From NCBI RefSeq assembly GCF_905404315.1, contig NC_066311.1, positions 6,076,001 to 6,140,000 on the forward strand: a stretch of 64,000 bases of DNA. Direction: 5' to 3'. The position numbers and the translations under genes are program-made. Source of the stretch: Leptidea sinapis (lineage: Eukaryota; Arthropoda; Insecta; Lepidoptera; Pieridae). Below, one piece after another: positions 42,022 to 52,113 of the stretch (within the stretch, counting starts at the first letter, position 1; each line of letters begins with the position of its first letter). The notes under the pieces are model-generated. The model was not told the origin of the DNA, ran no database searches, and saw only the letters and a program-made list of their open reading frames with translations.

Positions 42022-44940
42022 GTGTCGAGGACCGGAGGCCATTCCCCCCCGTCCTTTCCCCCCCCCCCCCCCCCCCAACAAAATATGAGAGCGGTCCTAA
42101 AAAATAAATTACCCCAGGAGGGTACCGGCTCTTGTAGAGCCGGAGAATCCCTCCCCGAGCATTCGCGCTCGGGCTGCCCCTCGTATTCTGGGGAGGGCAC
42201 AGTACCGCGTATGTCACAGGACAAACAGGGCAGCAACACCACGGCACCCCGCTCCACGCTTAATGTGGACTTTTGTAACATCCGGGGAATTCACTCCAAC
42301 TTAAACGCCGTCCACCACCACCTTGAGACGGCGCAGCCGGCCTTGTGTTTCCTTACGGAGACGCAGATATCTCGACCTAGCGATACGTCATATTTAACGT
42401 ACCCCGGGTACAAAATTGAGCATAATTTCATGCCTCATGCCGGGGTATGTGTGTACGTTAGGGAGGATATCTGCTGTCGCCGTCTCGGCAATTTTGAGGG
42501 TAGGGGCCTGTCTACTCTCTGGCTCCGCGTAGATTTAGAGGACCGCGTCCGCATCTATGCGTGTGTCTACAGGTCCCATAGTGGTAACGCAGAAACGGAT
42601 CACCTCATGGGCTGCGTTCAAGCGGCATTTGATGACGTGCTTGCTCAGATCCCCTCCGCTGAAATCGTAGTCTTGGGTGATTTCAACGGGCACAATGCCG
42701 AATGGCTTGGATCACGTACCACAGACTACGCATGGCGATCTGTGCATAATTTTGCATTGACGTATGGTCTGTCCCAATTGGTTGAGTCGCCGACGCGGCT
42801 CCCGGATGTGGATAGCCACATGCCGTCCTTATTAGATCTTCTGCTGACTACACATCCCGATGGTTACCAGGTCTCTGTCGACACCCCTCTTGGAACGTCC
42901 GACCATTGCCTGGTCAGGAGTGTAGTGCCTATCCGACGCCAACGTCGCAGACCACCAGCGACCCGCCGCGTTTGGCACTACAAGTCAGCAGATTGGGATA
43001 GGATGCGTTCCTTTTTTGCATCCTACCCTTGGGGCAGGGTTTGTTTCCTTTCGGATGATCCTAGTGCCTGCGCCGTTGCAGTAGCCGATGTGATACTGCA
43101 GGGCATGGATATTTTTATACCAAGCTCTGTAGTACCGATCGGTGGCAGATCACAGCCCTGGTTCGATGCGTCAGTTAAAGCAGCATCTGACTGCAAAAAA
43201 CAGGCGTATCGAACTTGGGTTGCGGCGCTGGGCTCAAAGGATCCGAACTGCAAAGTTCTGAAGAGGAAATATAACCGTGCCTCCAGATTTTTTAAGCGGC
43301 AAATCGCCCGTGCGAAATCGAAGCACGTCGTCAAAATTGGCGAGCAGCTTTCCAGTTACCCGACCGGAACACGCAAGTTCTGGTCGTTGTCGAAAGCTGC
43401 TCTTGGTAACTTCAACCAGCCGTCCATGCCGCCGTTGCACATGAGGAATGACACCCTGGCCCATACGGCAAAAGAGAAAGCCGATCTCCTGTGCACTCTT
43501 TTTTCCTCCAACTCGACTATTGACGACAACGGAAAAACACCGCCGACCATCCCGCGGTGTCAGAGCTCCATGCCTGAAGTACAGTTCCGACAGAAAACTG
43601 TTAGGCGAGCTCTGTTTTCGTTGGACGTCAGGAAGTCGAGCGGGCCGGATGGCATTTCTCCAATCGTGCTTAGAACGTGTGCTCCTGAGTTGACGCCGGT
43701 GCTAACGCGTTTATTCCGGCACTCTTATTCAAAAGGCGTAGTCCCTGATTCATGGAAGTCAGCCCTTGTCCATCCGATCCCAAAAAAAGGAGACAGTTCG
43801 GATCCGGCAAACTACAGGCCTATTGCTATTACCTCCCTACTCTCCAAAATTATGGAGAGCATAATTAACCGCCAGCTCTTGGTATACCTTGAGGGTCACC
43901 AGTTGATCAACGACCGGCAGTACGGCTTTCGCCATGGTCGGTCGACTAGCGATCTTCTGGTATACCTAACACACAGATGGGCGGCGGCTATTGAAAGCAA
44001 GGGGGAAGGCCTGGCAGTTGGTCTGGATATAGCGAAGGCCTTTGATCGTGTATGGCACAAGGCACTCCTCGCAAAACTTCCATCATTTGGGCTTCCCGAG
44101 AGCTTATGCAAGTGGACCTCCAGCTTCCTCACTGGGCGCAGCATACAGGTCGTTATCGACGGTTATTGCTCGAATCCCAAGCCCGTGAACGCTGGAGTGC
44201 CCCAAGGCTGTGTGCTATCTCCCACGCTGTTTCTTCTGCATATCAATGATATGTTGGACACCGCCAACATGCATTGCTATGCAGACGACAGCACTGGTGA
44301 TGCCGTATACACGGGCCATGCAGGTCTCTCTCGGGAAAACGTCGACCAGTGCCGGGTGAAACTTGTGTCTTCTATTTATTTATTTTTATTTATTTATTTA
44401 TTGAACCTTGTCCAATTTAACCCCCAGAAGACTCAAGTTTGCGCGTTTACCACTAAAAAAACCCCATTTGCCGTATCACCGCTCTTCGAGAACACTTCCC
44501 TTAAAGCCTCGCCTAGTATCGGAATACTGGGTCTCGAAATCTCGAGCAATTGCCAATTCCGTGGCCATCTGGAGGGCAAAGCCAAACTGGCTTCAAAGAA
44601 ACTGGGCGTCATAAATAGAGCACGGCAATACTTCAAGCCGGCCCACATTCTAGCGCTCTACAAAGCGCAGGTCCGGCCTCACATGGAGTATTGCTGTCAT
44701 CTCTGGTCTGGCGCACCCCAGTATCAGCTCGATCCATTTGACCGCGTGCAACGCAGAGCAGCTCGAATTGTCGGGGACCCAGTACTCTGTGAACGGCTGG
44801 ATCACTTGGCGTTGCGTAGAGACGTCGCTTCATTGTGTGTCTTCTACCGCATTTATCACGGGGAGTGTTCCGAAGAGCTGTTCAACCTGATTCCTGCCGC
44901 CGAATTTCACCTTCGCACGACACGCCACAAGTTACGATAG
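42022..44940 (+). CDS. APE endonuclease - reverse transcriptase polyprotein of LINE A
   Basis: 972 codons. N-terminal ~75 residues are low-complexity, encoded over a C19 run. The endonuclease spans about residues 75-305: DFCNIRGIHSNLN, FLTETQIS, GVCVYVRED, IVVLGDFNGHNAEW, DLLLTTHPD and GTSDHCLV keep the known catalytic residues. RT spans about residues 520-780: NYRPIAITSLLSKIMES, YGFRHGRSTSDLL, AVGLDIAKAFDRVWH (motif A), NAGVPQGCVLSPTLF (motif B) and HCYADDST (motif C). After motif C a TATTTATT run replaces part of the thumb. The C-terminal domain (RPHMEYCCHLWSGAPQYQ, RRAARIVGDP, LRRDVASLCVFYRIYHGECS) follows. The frame ends at TAG 44938-44940, before the last ~70 codons of the family protein. 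The start codon is uncertain; ATG 42085 lies after the C run. Confidence 0.85.
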   Translation: MSRTGGHSPPSFPPPPPPQQNMRAVLKNKLPQEGTGSCRAGESLPEHSRSGCPSYSGEGTVPRMSQDKQGSNTTAPRSTLNVDFCNIRGIHSNLNAVHHHLETAQPALCFLTETQISRPSDTSYLTYPGYKIEHNFMPHAGVCVYVREDICCRRLGNFEGRGLSTLWLRVDLEDRVRIYACVYRSHSGNAETDHLMGCVQAAFDDVLAQIPSAEIVVLGDFNGHNAEWLGSRTTDYAWRSVHNFALTYGLSQLVESPTRLPDVDSHMPSLLDLLLTTHPDGYQVSVDTPLGTSDHCLVRSVVPIRRQRRRPPATRRVWHYKSADWDRMRSFFASYPWGRVCFLSDDPSACAVAVADVILQGMDIFIPSSVVPIGGRSQPWFDASVKAASDCKKQAYRTWVAALGSKDPNCKVLKRKYNRASRFFKRQIARAKSKHVVKIGEQLSSYPTGTRKFWSLSKAALGNFNQPSMPPLHMRNDTLAHTAKEKADLLCTLFSSNSTIDDNGKTPPTIPRCQSSMPEVQFRQKTVRRALFSLDVRKSSGPDGISPIVLRTCAPELTPVLTRLFRHSYSKGVVPDSWKSALVHPIPKKGDSSDPANYRPIAITSLLSKIMESIINRQLLVYLEGHQLINDRQYGFRHGRSTSDLLVYLTHRWAAAIESKGEGLAVGLDIAKAFDRVWHKALLAKLPSFGLPESLCKWTSSFLTGRSIQVVIDGYCSNPKPVNAGVPQGCVLSPTLFLLHINDMLDTANMHCYADDSTGDAVYTGHAGLSRENVDQCRVKLVSSIYLFLFIYLLNLVQFNPQKTQVCAFTTKKTPFAVSPLFENTSLKASPSIGILGLEISSNCQFRGHLEGKAKLASKKLGVINRARQYFKPAHILALYKAQVRPHMEYCCHLWSGAPQYQLDPFDRVQRRAARIVGDPVLCERLDHLALRRDVASLCVFYRIYHGECSEELFNLIPAAEFHLRTTRHKLR

Positions 44941-45156
44941 CATCCCCACCATCTGGATGTGTGGCGGTCCTCCACAGTGCGGTTTTCAAGGAGCTTTCTT
45001 CCTCGTACCACGAAGCTGTGGAATGAGCTTCCTTGTGCGGTGTTTCCGGGACGATACGACATGGGTACCTTCAAGAAAAGCGCGTACACCTTCCTTAAAG
45101 GCCGGCAACGCTCTTGTGATTCCTCTGGTGTTGCAGGAGAGTGTGGGCGGCGGTGA
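44941..45156 (+). pseudogene. C-terminal end of LINE A ORF, downstream of in-frame TAG
   Basis: Same frame as the main ORF. It reads HPHHLDVWRSSTVRFSRSFL, PRTTKLWNELPCAVFPGRYD, FKKSAYTFLKGRQR and CDSSGVAGECGRR, then TGA at 45154. The equivalent part is fused to the ORF in LINE B and in the 20.2 kb LINE A copy. The separation here is therefore a nonsense mutation (a Tyr codon in relatives has become TAG). Confidence 0.8.
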
Positions 45157-45209
45157 TCACTAAACACCAGGTGACCCGTACGCTCGTTTGTCCTATTCCA
45201 TAAAAAAAA

Positions 45210-45607
45210 AAAAACATAAATCTACTAAACTATAAGTGATCACCGCTTAATCTGGCATAAAAACTGCAAATCACTAGTGGTGAGTCTGGCATGCAGAAAG
45301 AAAATGGGCGTCGAAAGGCTAAAAATGTGCACAGATATAGGAATCAATTATTATTTACCTTCATCTAGCTTAAGTTAATGTTTTTAGTTTTATATAAAAT
45401 CTAGAACACATTTAAAATCATGCTGTGTTCACTTCCAGAAGGAGGCACTCGCCCCAACATGTTAACGTATTTTTCTGTTATATACAATATTGAGAGTGTA
45501 TCCCGTTTTGTGAACCTAATAAAAATAGTAAAATAAAAAAAAAATGAGTAGGCCTTTGTCAGCGGTCTTTCGGCTGATATGATTATAGGAATCCAATTAG
45601 ACCTCGC
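45210..45607. other. Unassigned AT-rich stretch
   Basis: No recognised feature. Confidence 0.4.
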
Positions 45608-45955
45608 TTTTGCAACTATGGTATCCTGTAACTAGTACTGTGTGCTTGTCGGTAGCACAGGTCCGGCCACATATGGAGTATTGCTGTCATCTCTTGTCTG
45701 GTGCACCCCGGTATCAGCTCGAACCATTGGACCGCGTGCAACACAGGGCAGCCCAAATTGTCGGAGACCCAGTGCTCTGTGAACGACTGGATCACTTGGC
45801 GTTGCGTAGAGACGTCGCTTCATTGTGTGTCTTCTACTGCATTTATCACGGGGAGTGTTCCGAAGAGCTGTTTAACCTGATTCCTGCCGCCAAATTCCAC
45901 CTTCGCACGACACGCCACAAATAAAGATATCATTCCCACCAATCCTTAATCTAAG
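45608..45955 (+). mobile_element. LINE A fragment apparently enclosed in M1 remnants
   Basis: 45655-45937 matches LINE A from CAGGTCCGGCCACATATGGA through the YHGECSEELFNLIPA block, open for about 90 codons, ending at TAA 45922. On its right, CCAATCCTTAATCTAAG is an M1 terminal sequence (45939-45955). On its left, TTTGCAACTATGGTATCCTG with TAACTAG resembles the M1 subterminal TTTGCGACTACGCCTGCGGT with ATCTAG. Left assignment is weak. Confidence 0.5.
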
Positions 45956-46099
45956 ATCACACTATTAAAAAACCCAAACTTATTGAAATTGATTGTCTGC
46001 TTCTTAGTTAGGTTCTTCAGTCTATCGGTCCTTAGTAAGTATGCAAAGGTTCAAATTTGGCCGAAGTTTTTAAGGGCTCAAAGATTCCGTTATATACAT

Positions 46100-46500
46100 A
46101 CAGATATTTATTTATTTATTTATTCGGAAACCCAACAATCGCACACTAATACATAAATTACATACAAAAATAAAAAATATTTATGTCTAAGTGTACAGAT
46201 AACTTATAGGGTTACACATCTTTTATTATCTGTTACCTTCCCGACCATACTATACAACTTGTTTAAAGTTAAATATTATGTTAGTAAAAGTACACTTTAT
46301 CTAAATATTATGTTAAAATTAAAATTAAGTCTAATACAAAACAACAGCATTTACTTCTCATAAATATTAGTACGTTTATTTATAAATATTTTAAACCCAT
46401 CTGCACCAATGTCCAAGTCTGGTATTTTATTTACATATATATATTATTATATTATTTACATAGATATACATACTAAGCTAATAAATGCGTCTTAAAAGGA
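46100..46500 (-). mobile_element. LINE 3' UTR fragment (minus strand)
   Basis: Starts TTTATTTATTTATTTATTCGG and AAACCCAACA, the complement of a LINE tail; the rest is AT-rich. Family not assigned. Confidence 0.4.
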
Positions 46501-46857
46501 GGCGCACTGGGTTTCTTGTTCCGGTTCTTCTCTTATTATTTAATATTATTACCGACAATGCAACAGCCAATATAAGATATAATTTTAAAAGTTCTCTGCT
46601 TATTTTTTGCTAAAATTGCGCCCGACATGGTACAGCTGTTTACTCACGTCTGCTTGCTCAACACTCGATCGCGGACAGCTCAAGAGGGCAAACATTGCCG
46701 CACGGCGTTGATCTAAAATATATTACACTACTTGTTTCCTGCAGCCTTCCTTGCATTATTGCACATTTAACATATTAAAATATAAAGTGTTCAAAGTAAA
46801 AGTGAAGCCACGACCTGTGAGTTGAACAAAGCATACAAGATTTTATGAAGATACGTC
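46501..46857. other. Mostly unassigned
   Basis: GGGTTTCTTGTTCCGGTTCT followed by TCTC at about 46510 is a motif common in insect LINE 3' UTRs. The rest shows nothing. Confidence 0.35.
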
Positions 46858-47000
46858 ACTCGAACGGTTAGCTTAGTTGGGAGAGTACTCGCACGGAACG
46901 CAAGAGGTCGTGGGTGCGAGTTCCTCATAGTTCATAAAAATTTTGTTTTCAAATTTTATTTGTGTTCAAAGTACTTCTAAAAAGTAAAGTAAACAAAGTA
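46858..47000 (+). mobile_element. tRNA-derived SINE
   Basis: ACGGTTAGCTTAGTTGGGAG (A-box), AGTACTCGCACGGAACGC, GAGGTCGTGGGTGCGAGTTC (B-box, one mismatch from GGTTCGAGTCC type), then CATAGTTCATAAAAATTTTG. Spacing between boxes is as in a tRNA. Continues as an AT-rich body. Confidence 0.7.
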
Positions 47001-47479
47001 GTTTCAAAGAAAATAGAAATATATTTAAGAAAACAGAACGGCAGTGATTTCCATGCACATCATCGCTGACTTTCAAGACACTTTAAAAGCTATACCTATA
47101 TCTGTCGTATGATCGTATATCGCACTATCGGTAGATGTACCACATCCTCTGTTGATCAACATAAAGGCAGCTGCATGCTGTTGGAACTAAAAAAGACTAA
47201 TAATGCTTTTAAGGATAGAAACTGCCGTATTTCTATAAGGAAATAGCTAGAATTCTTTCGCATATATTCAAAAAATACCTGAAGCGTGGTCCTTTTCGTT
47301 GATATACAGGACATGAGCGAATCCCTATGGTTAAATAGAGTGGCTCGATCAAAATGCTTGCAGTTCCGATACGCAGATGTAAAGAACATAAATATCCTTT
47401 TCAAATATTTTCACAACTGAAAAGCACTACAACAAGAAAAATTTGGAAAACGGTTTGGCCCTTAGGCCATCCCTCCAAC
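47001..47479. other. Unassigned stretch
   Basis: The minus-strand frame at 47156-47404 has no motif. Confidence 0.4.
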
Positions 47480-48100
47480 TTCCCGGTAATTTCATACCAA
47501 AACGCTTTAAATTATATATAACGATCTCTTCGAGCTCAAAAATATAATTTGTTTTATTTTGAGCTCTTTGAGCTCAAATAGTTAGCTGTTCTATGTTTTT
47601 GAGCTCTTCGAGCTCAACAGTCTGATAAACGTTATGTAAAACCCTAAGTAAATTTTATAAATTTTCTAACAGCAATTACTTTTGAATGAATAAACCGATT
47701 TTCACGCAGTTTTCAGTCGATCGGTAAAACCGCTTAAAATCTATTCTTTTATTTTCTTTATATTTAAAATTTAAAAATGTACATTTAGAATTCGTTATCG
47801 TAGTTGTTTTGAGATTTCCCAAAATCATACAGACGTACGGACACCATCTCGGGAATAGTCAGGGAAGCTTCCTTAGCACCTTAAAACATCGAGATCTGAT
47901 GAAAACACCTTGTTTGAAAAACGTGGTACAACCAATAACTTCCATATTTTTTTTAATTTTCAAGCGGGAAGTTAAAAATGACAAAGTGTACTCTCCAAAG
48001 AAACTTCAAGTTACTTTAGCGAGTGGTCAGAAAAGTGCAACGTGGTCATCTACCTGCGTCAATCATAGCTTGGTGTGGGCGTGCCTTGTCAAGGAGTCAC
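47480..48100 (+). repeat. Dispersed repeat with three GAGCTC-palindrome boxes
   Basis: GAGCTCTTCGAGCTC-like 15-mers occur at 47523, 47561 and 47601, 38 and 40 bp apart, each followed by AAA. Downstream TTTTGAATGAATAAACCGAT and CATCGAGATCTGATGAAAAC are blocks I associate with an undefined lepidopteran repeat. The 130-codon plus frame crossing its end has no domain. Confidence 0.55.
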
Positions 48101-48214
48101 AAAGCTTAATTTTTGTTTTAATTTTCGAACCTCTCTCGAGGACTTTCTTCCCTTTGTTTATTCCACAAGAAACAAATTTCTTAGAAAAATGCGAACCTTA
48201 GCTCAATATACCGT

Positions 48215-48290
48215 TGCATCCAATTTAGGATCCGAGGTTGGCTGTGGAATTTACGGGGATTATCCCAGATTTGGAAAATTGTAAATTTTT
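48215..48290 (+). pseudogene. RNase H fragment of a LINE L-type element
   Basis: Reads NLGSEVGCGIYGDYPRFGKL, matching KMENEVGCGVYGERPRFKSS of LINE L. Only this short block is readable; later sequence gives faint hints at most. Confidence 0.5.
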
Positions 48291-49032
48291 GAAGATTTTC
48301 CTCTATTTTCCAGTCCATACCATAATTAAACGTGTCCGCACACATCACCACTCCCTTAATAAAGGTTACATTGGTGCCTTTTCATTCACACAGACAGTTA
48401 GGGGGCTTTGTCTACCGTTGACTTGAATAGGACAGTCTCAAGGCACGTATACAACTACTTGCACTAAAAATTCAGGGAGAAATAAATAGAGTCGTACTTT
48501 CATAATTAGCAGGACATATTATGTAGATTGACCGTGATGAATACACTGACAAACATGCAACAATTTATGCCAGTTATTCAGACAATCATTTTAGCCCTTA
48601 TGTGGTGTTTCAAGAAGTCATGTTTAATCAACCCTTAATAGTATATATTTTCAAGATAGAATTAAAATCTGTATCATTGCACCGGGCTTAACCTACTCCA
48701 AATTCCTAACCCATGCGCATAATAAAAAAACTGCTTGTCTAACAATAGGGTTGACTGGGGAAAATGTACGCTTCTAAACCAGGCCCCTTACGATACACTG
48801 CAGTCTCAATACACACATCTCAATGCAAAAATATAAACTAAACACATTCACTACATACACGCGATAATGGTCCTTTAATGCTTAAACATTTTTCAGCTCA
48901 CTGCAAAAGTTCTGATAAGTTTTATGAAACGGATCAATCTTAACAGTCTGCTATAGTTAATAGTCGCTATCACAATAGAACGAGGTAGTCTCAATGAGAC
49001 GTAGAGAGTAGAGAGTTTGAGTATATAGTTAA
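48291..49032. other. Unassigned stretch
   Basis: Possible further decayed LINE L sequence, but nothing firm. Confidence 0.35.
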
Positions 49033-49221
49033 CTAGCTGATGCCCGCGTCTTCGTCCCCGTAGAGGGTTTTGAAAAAATAATAAGCAAGTTTGGAATTGA
49101 AGATTATGTCATGTCCTTTCCCAAGCTCAAGTCTATCTACTACATACTACATCAGAATCGGTTAGCTCCGGCGTAAAAGAAACAAAGAAAGTCACATTAA
49201 TTTTTATAATATTAGTAGGGA
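49033..49221 (-). mobile_element. Non-autonomous Helitron
   Basis: Minus-strand 5' TCCCTACTAATATTATAAAA; 3' GACGCGGGCATCAGCTAG with flanking T. Short, but both ends are present. Confidence 0.78.
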
Positions 49222-49854
49222 TGTACTCATATTGGTGCTGAGCGTAAAACTCACTTTAAGAAGGTAATCACCGCCGCAGTGATCGAATTTTTTCACGTAT
49301 GCTTTGCCAAAACTCTGGACAAAAAAGTTACTGAGCCCTCTTACTCCTCTCATTTGGATAAATCTCATAAATTAGTAAGACATTTAGCAAATTCAAAAAG
49401 GATGCATGCATAATAAAAAAATATTTTATGAAATAACAATTTTAATAATATTATTCTTGGTGATTTATAACTAATTTCGCATGCTATATATCCACGGAAA
49501 TATTATTATCAATGATAAACATTCATTTTATTTCATCCTAAATAAACATTCCTTAACCTTACGAGGGTTCTTAAGGAGCACCTAAAATAACTTAAATACG
49601 TGTTTTGGGTACAAATGGCATATTAAAATTTAGTCAGCGTTTTTGGGACAAGCAAAAATAGTTCTAAGGTTCGAGCACAATTATTTCATAAGATGACCCT
49701 AATTTTAATCACCTACAATTAGAAGCGTTAATTGCAACAACTTATGAATTCCAAAGAAGAATCAATTAAGAAGTTTTGTAAAATATTTTGAATGTTTTGA
49801 AATTAAATACAAAGTAAGTTTTCCTTCTTTTATATTCAGTAGGTGTAGGGCCCT
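49222..49854. other. Unassigned AT-rich stretch
   Basis: No recognised feature. Confidence 0.4.
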
Positions 49855-50215
49855 GGCACTCTTGCAAATCGCTATTTAAAAAAAATGCTATATCTGTGGT
49901 AGATTTATGTACATTTTCGAATCTTGCAAATTCGTGCGTAAGCACAGATATCTTTTACTTCAGCTGCATAGACTGGTTTTGAAACAGTTTCCAAAAACAA
50001 AACTTTATAAAAATAGCCATAACATGTGTATAAAAATATATAACAACTTGCCCGACGACTTGAAAATACCGTCAAATAAATGTTTATACCAAGGCTCTTT
50101 AAATGGCTGCTTGAAAATATTTTTTTTAGTATTAATGAATATTTAAATGAGTGTTAAGTTTTTGCATACTTTTAATTTAAGCATTCATTTCATTTCAATT
50201 TCATCAAAATCTTTT
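49855..50215 (+). pseudogene. LINE C-terminal fragment, separate family (H)
   Basis: After a frame change from CKSLFKK, the plus frame from 49907 reads MYIFESCKFVRKHRYLLL, RLVLKQFPKTKLYKNSHNMC and IKIYNNLPDDLK. This is the C-terminal region of a non-LTR RT (YIFE..KFV, NMC.KIYN.LP). It ends in a TTTCATTTCAATTTCATC tail. Confidence 0.6.
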
Positions 50216-50269
50216 TCTGAGGCCTAAGCACGCCTCAGCTTCTCGCCTCGCCTCTACTTAACTTTCTTT

Positions 50270-50465
50270 CAATAAAACTGTGGAATTAGCTTCCTTGCGC
50301 GCTGTTTCCAGGACGACTGGATATGGTTCTCTTTACGCGTCTTCAAACTAACCTACGTTCTTATAGGACGTGTGATCCTCTGGTGTTCTAGGAGAATATG
50401 GGCAGAGGATCACTTAACATCAGGTAACCCTTACGCTAGTTTTTCCTTCTCTTCTGTTAAAGAAA
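50270..50465 (+). pseudogene. LINE family A, 3' fragment
   Basis: AAACTGTGGAATTAGCTTCC aligns with the LWNELP coding region of LINE A. It continues through TGTGATCCTCTGGTGTTC and the tail CACTTAACATCAGGTAACCC then TTACGCTAGTTTTTCC. Confidence 0.7.
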
Positions 50466-50599
50466 GTTACGCTTATTTCATATAATTGTTCAAAACAAAT
50501 TAGTTTGAAGAAACTCATTTTTCTTTTTCTATCAAACATTATTTCCATCAAATAATATATCTTTTTTCCAGTTTCTATTTCCAGAGTGATATGAGTGAT

Positions 50600-51034
50600 C
50601 CAAAGCGCTTTGGAAACAAATAGCGCTCTGAGAGAGAAGAATCGGCACAAAAAACCTCCCAGCATTTTTTTGCGCTCTTTTTAATAAAATATACAACATT
50701 GTAGTGTAATTGCTATAATATAATCATAATTTAGTCCCAGGCTGTTGGATCACTTAGATATTCAGCTGGGGAGTAGTAGGATTTACGACAGACCCATTTT
50801 TTTAATAAGACATTTTAATTTATTTATAGATAATGCCTAAACAGTGGCTGGGACTTTATTATAGAAGTGTATACATTTACCCTTAAAGCTATTATGTATC
50901 TTATGTAGCCTACTAGAATTAGTTACAAGCAATCCCTTATTTCTAGTGTTATAATAATGAAAATAGTATTGAGAGCAAAAAGGTGACGATTTTTGTATAT
51001 AATGAATAGAGAAAATTAGTGACAGTATACACAA
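50600..51034 (-). mobile_element. LINE family C, 3' part (minus strand)
   Basis: The complement of LINE C from the coding end to the 3' UTR; the minus frame gives YYFHYYNTRNKGLLVTNSSR, LHKIHNSFKGKCIHFYNKVP and ATV. The last 100 bp of the family 3' end is missing or diverged. Confidence 0.75.
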
Positions 51035-51053
51035 TTGCTTAACCCAAATTCTA

Positions 51054-51373
51054 TTTTTATTTTATGAAAGTAAGGGCCAAGACGAGCAGGACGGTAGGCT
51101 GATGGTAATTGATGCGCCCTGCTCATTACAATGCAGTGCCGCTCAGGATTCTTGTAAACCCTGAGCAAATAAAAATCTGAGTAGCACTACAACTGCGCTC
51201 GTCACCTTGAGACATAAGATGTTCAGTCTCATTTGCCCAGTAATTTCACTAGCTACGGCGCCCTTCAGACCGAAACACAGTAATGCTTACACATTACTGC
51301 TTCACGACAGAAATGGCGCTGTTGAGGTACCCATAATCTAGCCGGCATCCTGTGCAAAGGAGCCCCACTGGTG
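51054..51373 (-). mobile_element. S1 retroposon, full length
   Basis: Minus strand: 5' end CACCAGTGGGGCTCCTTTGC at 51373, tail at 51054. The hairpin arms GCCGCTCAGGATTCTT and its partner are rearranged. Confidence 0.82.
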
Positions 51374-51976
51374 AATTAAAGTTAAAGCACCTTTTTTTTT
51401 TGCAATTACAATTTTATTTTACACCAGAATCTATTCCAGCCAACATCACAAATAACCATAGCCGTCTTATCATGAGTTTAGCTCAGCCTGTAATTGAAAA
51501 ATAAAAAAATAGACAATGTGATTCCAACAAAATTGACCAACGAGCTTAACGGTAAAAATTTTGTCGCATCTTTCACCAAATTTCCTTAACTCGACCCTTC
51601 TATAGTAATTTATGTCCAAATTGCGATATATCCTTTGATGTCAAGTTTGAAAGGTCACCCGGATGTTTGCATAAGTAAGTGACGCCGTGATTTTTGCGAG
51701 TCAAAGGCTTTTGTGACAGTTATTTTCTCACTTCCTCTTCTATACTTCTATATCTAAAATAACTGTTGGTAGGTACTGTTTGTAATTTTAAGATAAGCGA
51801 AAAATTTATTACACATATTGTTTTTATGACACATTAATACAATTTCATATAATATGTCCCAAGAAGTGGATCGTACATCGCTGAAGATATAGCTCAATGA
51901 AATACACAGTGTACTGCGTAAGCAGTCGTGGTACCGGTGAAAATGACCCTTAGTTTGTTCGATAGCGTGGTATATA
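51374..51976. other. Unassigned stretch
   Basis: No recognised feature. Confidence 0.4.
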
Positions 51977-52113
51977 CCCCCTCATTCATAATAGTCTGCT
52001 AACTAAAAGCATTGCTAATTCTCACTCTGTCTTCTTCTATTGACCTAAGTCAGAATGAGAAAACACACTCCTAAGCGGCTGTTTAAAGTAAGCGGACCAT
52101 TATGAATAAGGGT
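51977..52113. mobile_element. Short MITE (137 bp) with inverted ends
   Basis: CCCCTCATTCATAATAGTCT then GCTAACT at the left and AGTAAGCGGACCATTATGAA then TAAGGGT at the right are imperfect inverted repeats of about 30 bp. They flank a core with AGAATGAGAAAACACACTCC. Confidence 0.65.

Larger units (their letters stand above)
41815..45209 (+). mobile_element. LINE family A, near-full-length non-LTR retrotransposon
   Basis: A GC-rich 5' leader (GGGTGTCGTAAGAGGCGACT and CCGGCGTGAAGTAGCGGC) is followed by an endonuclease-RT ORF and a short 3' UTR (CACCAGGTGACCCGTACGCT, CGTTTGTCCTATTCCATAAA) with an A13 tail. Coding and 3' parts are related to LINE B. Clear target duplications were not identified. 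No ORF1-like protein is visible upstream. GC content is well above the neighbourhood. Confidence 0.85.

Noticed and set aside
43023..43693. Minus-strand and other-frame ORFs across LINE A
   Set aside because: Shadows of the GC-rich endonuclease-RT ORF.
46858..46935. Functional tRNA gene
   Set aside because: Boxes are good but the stems do not close and the sequence runs into a SINE body.
47809..48201. 130-codon frame as a host gene
   Set aside because: It runs through a dispersed repeat, with low-complexity Phe/Leu stretches and no motif.
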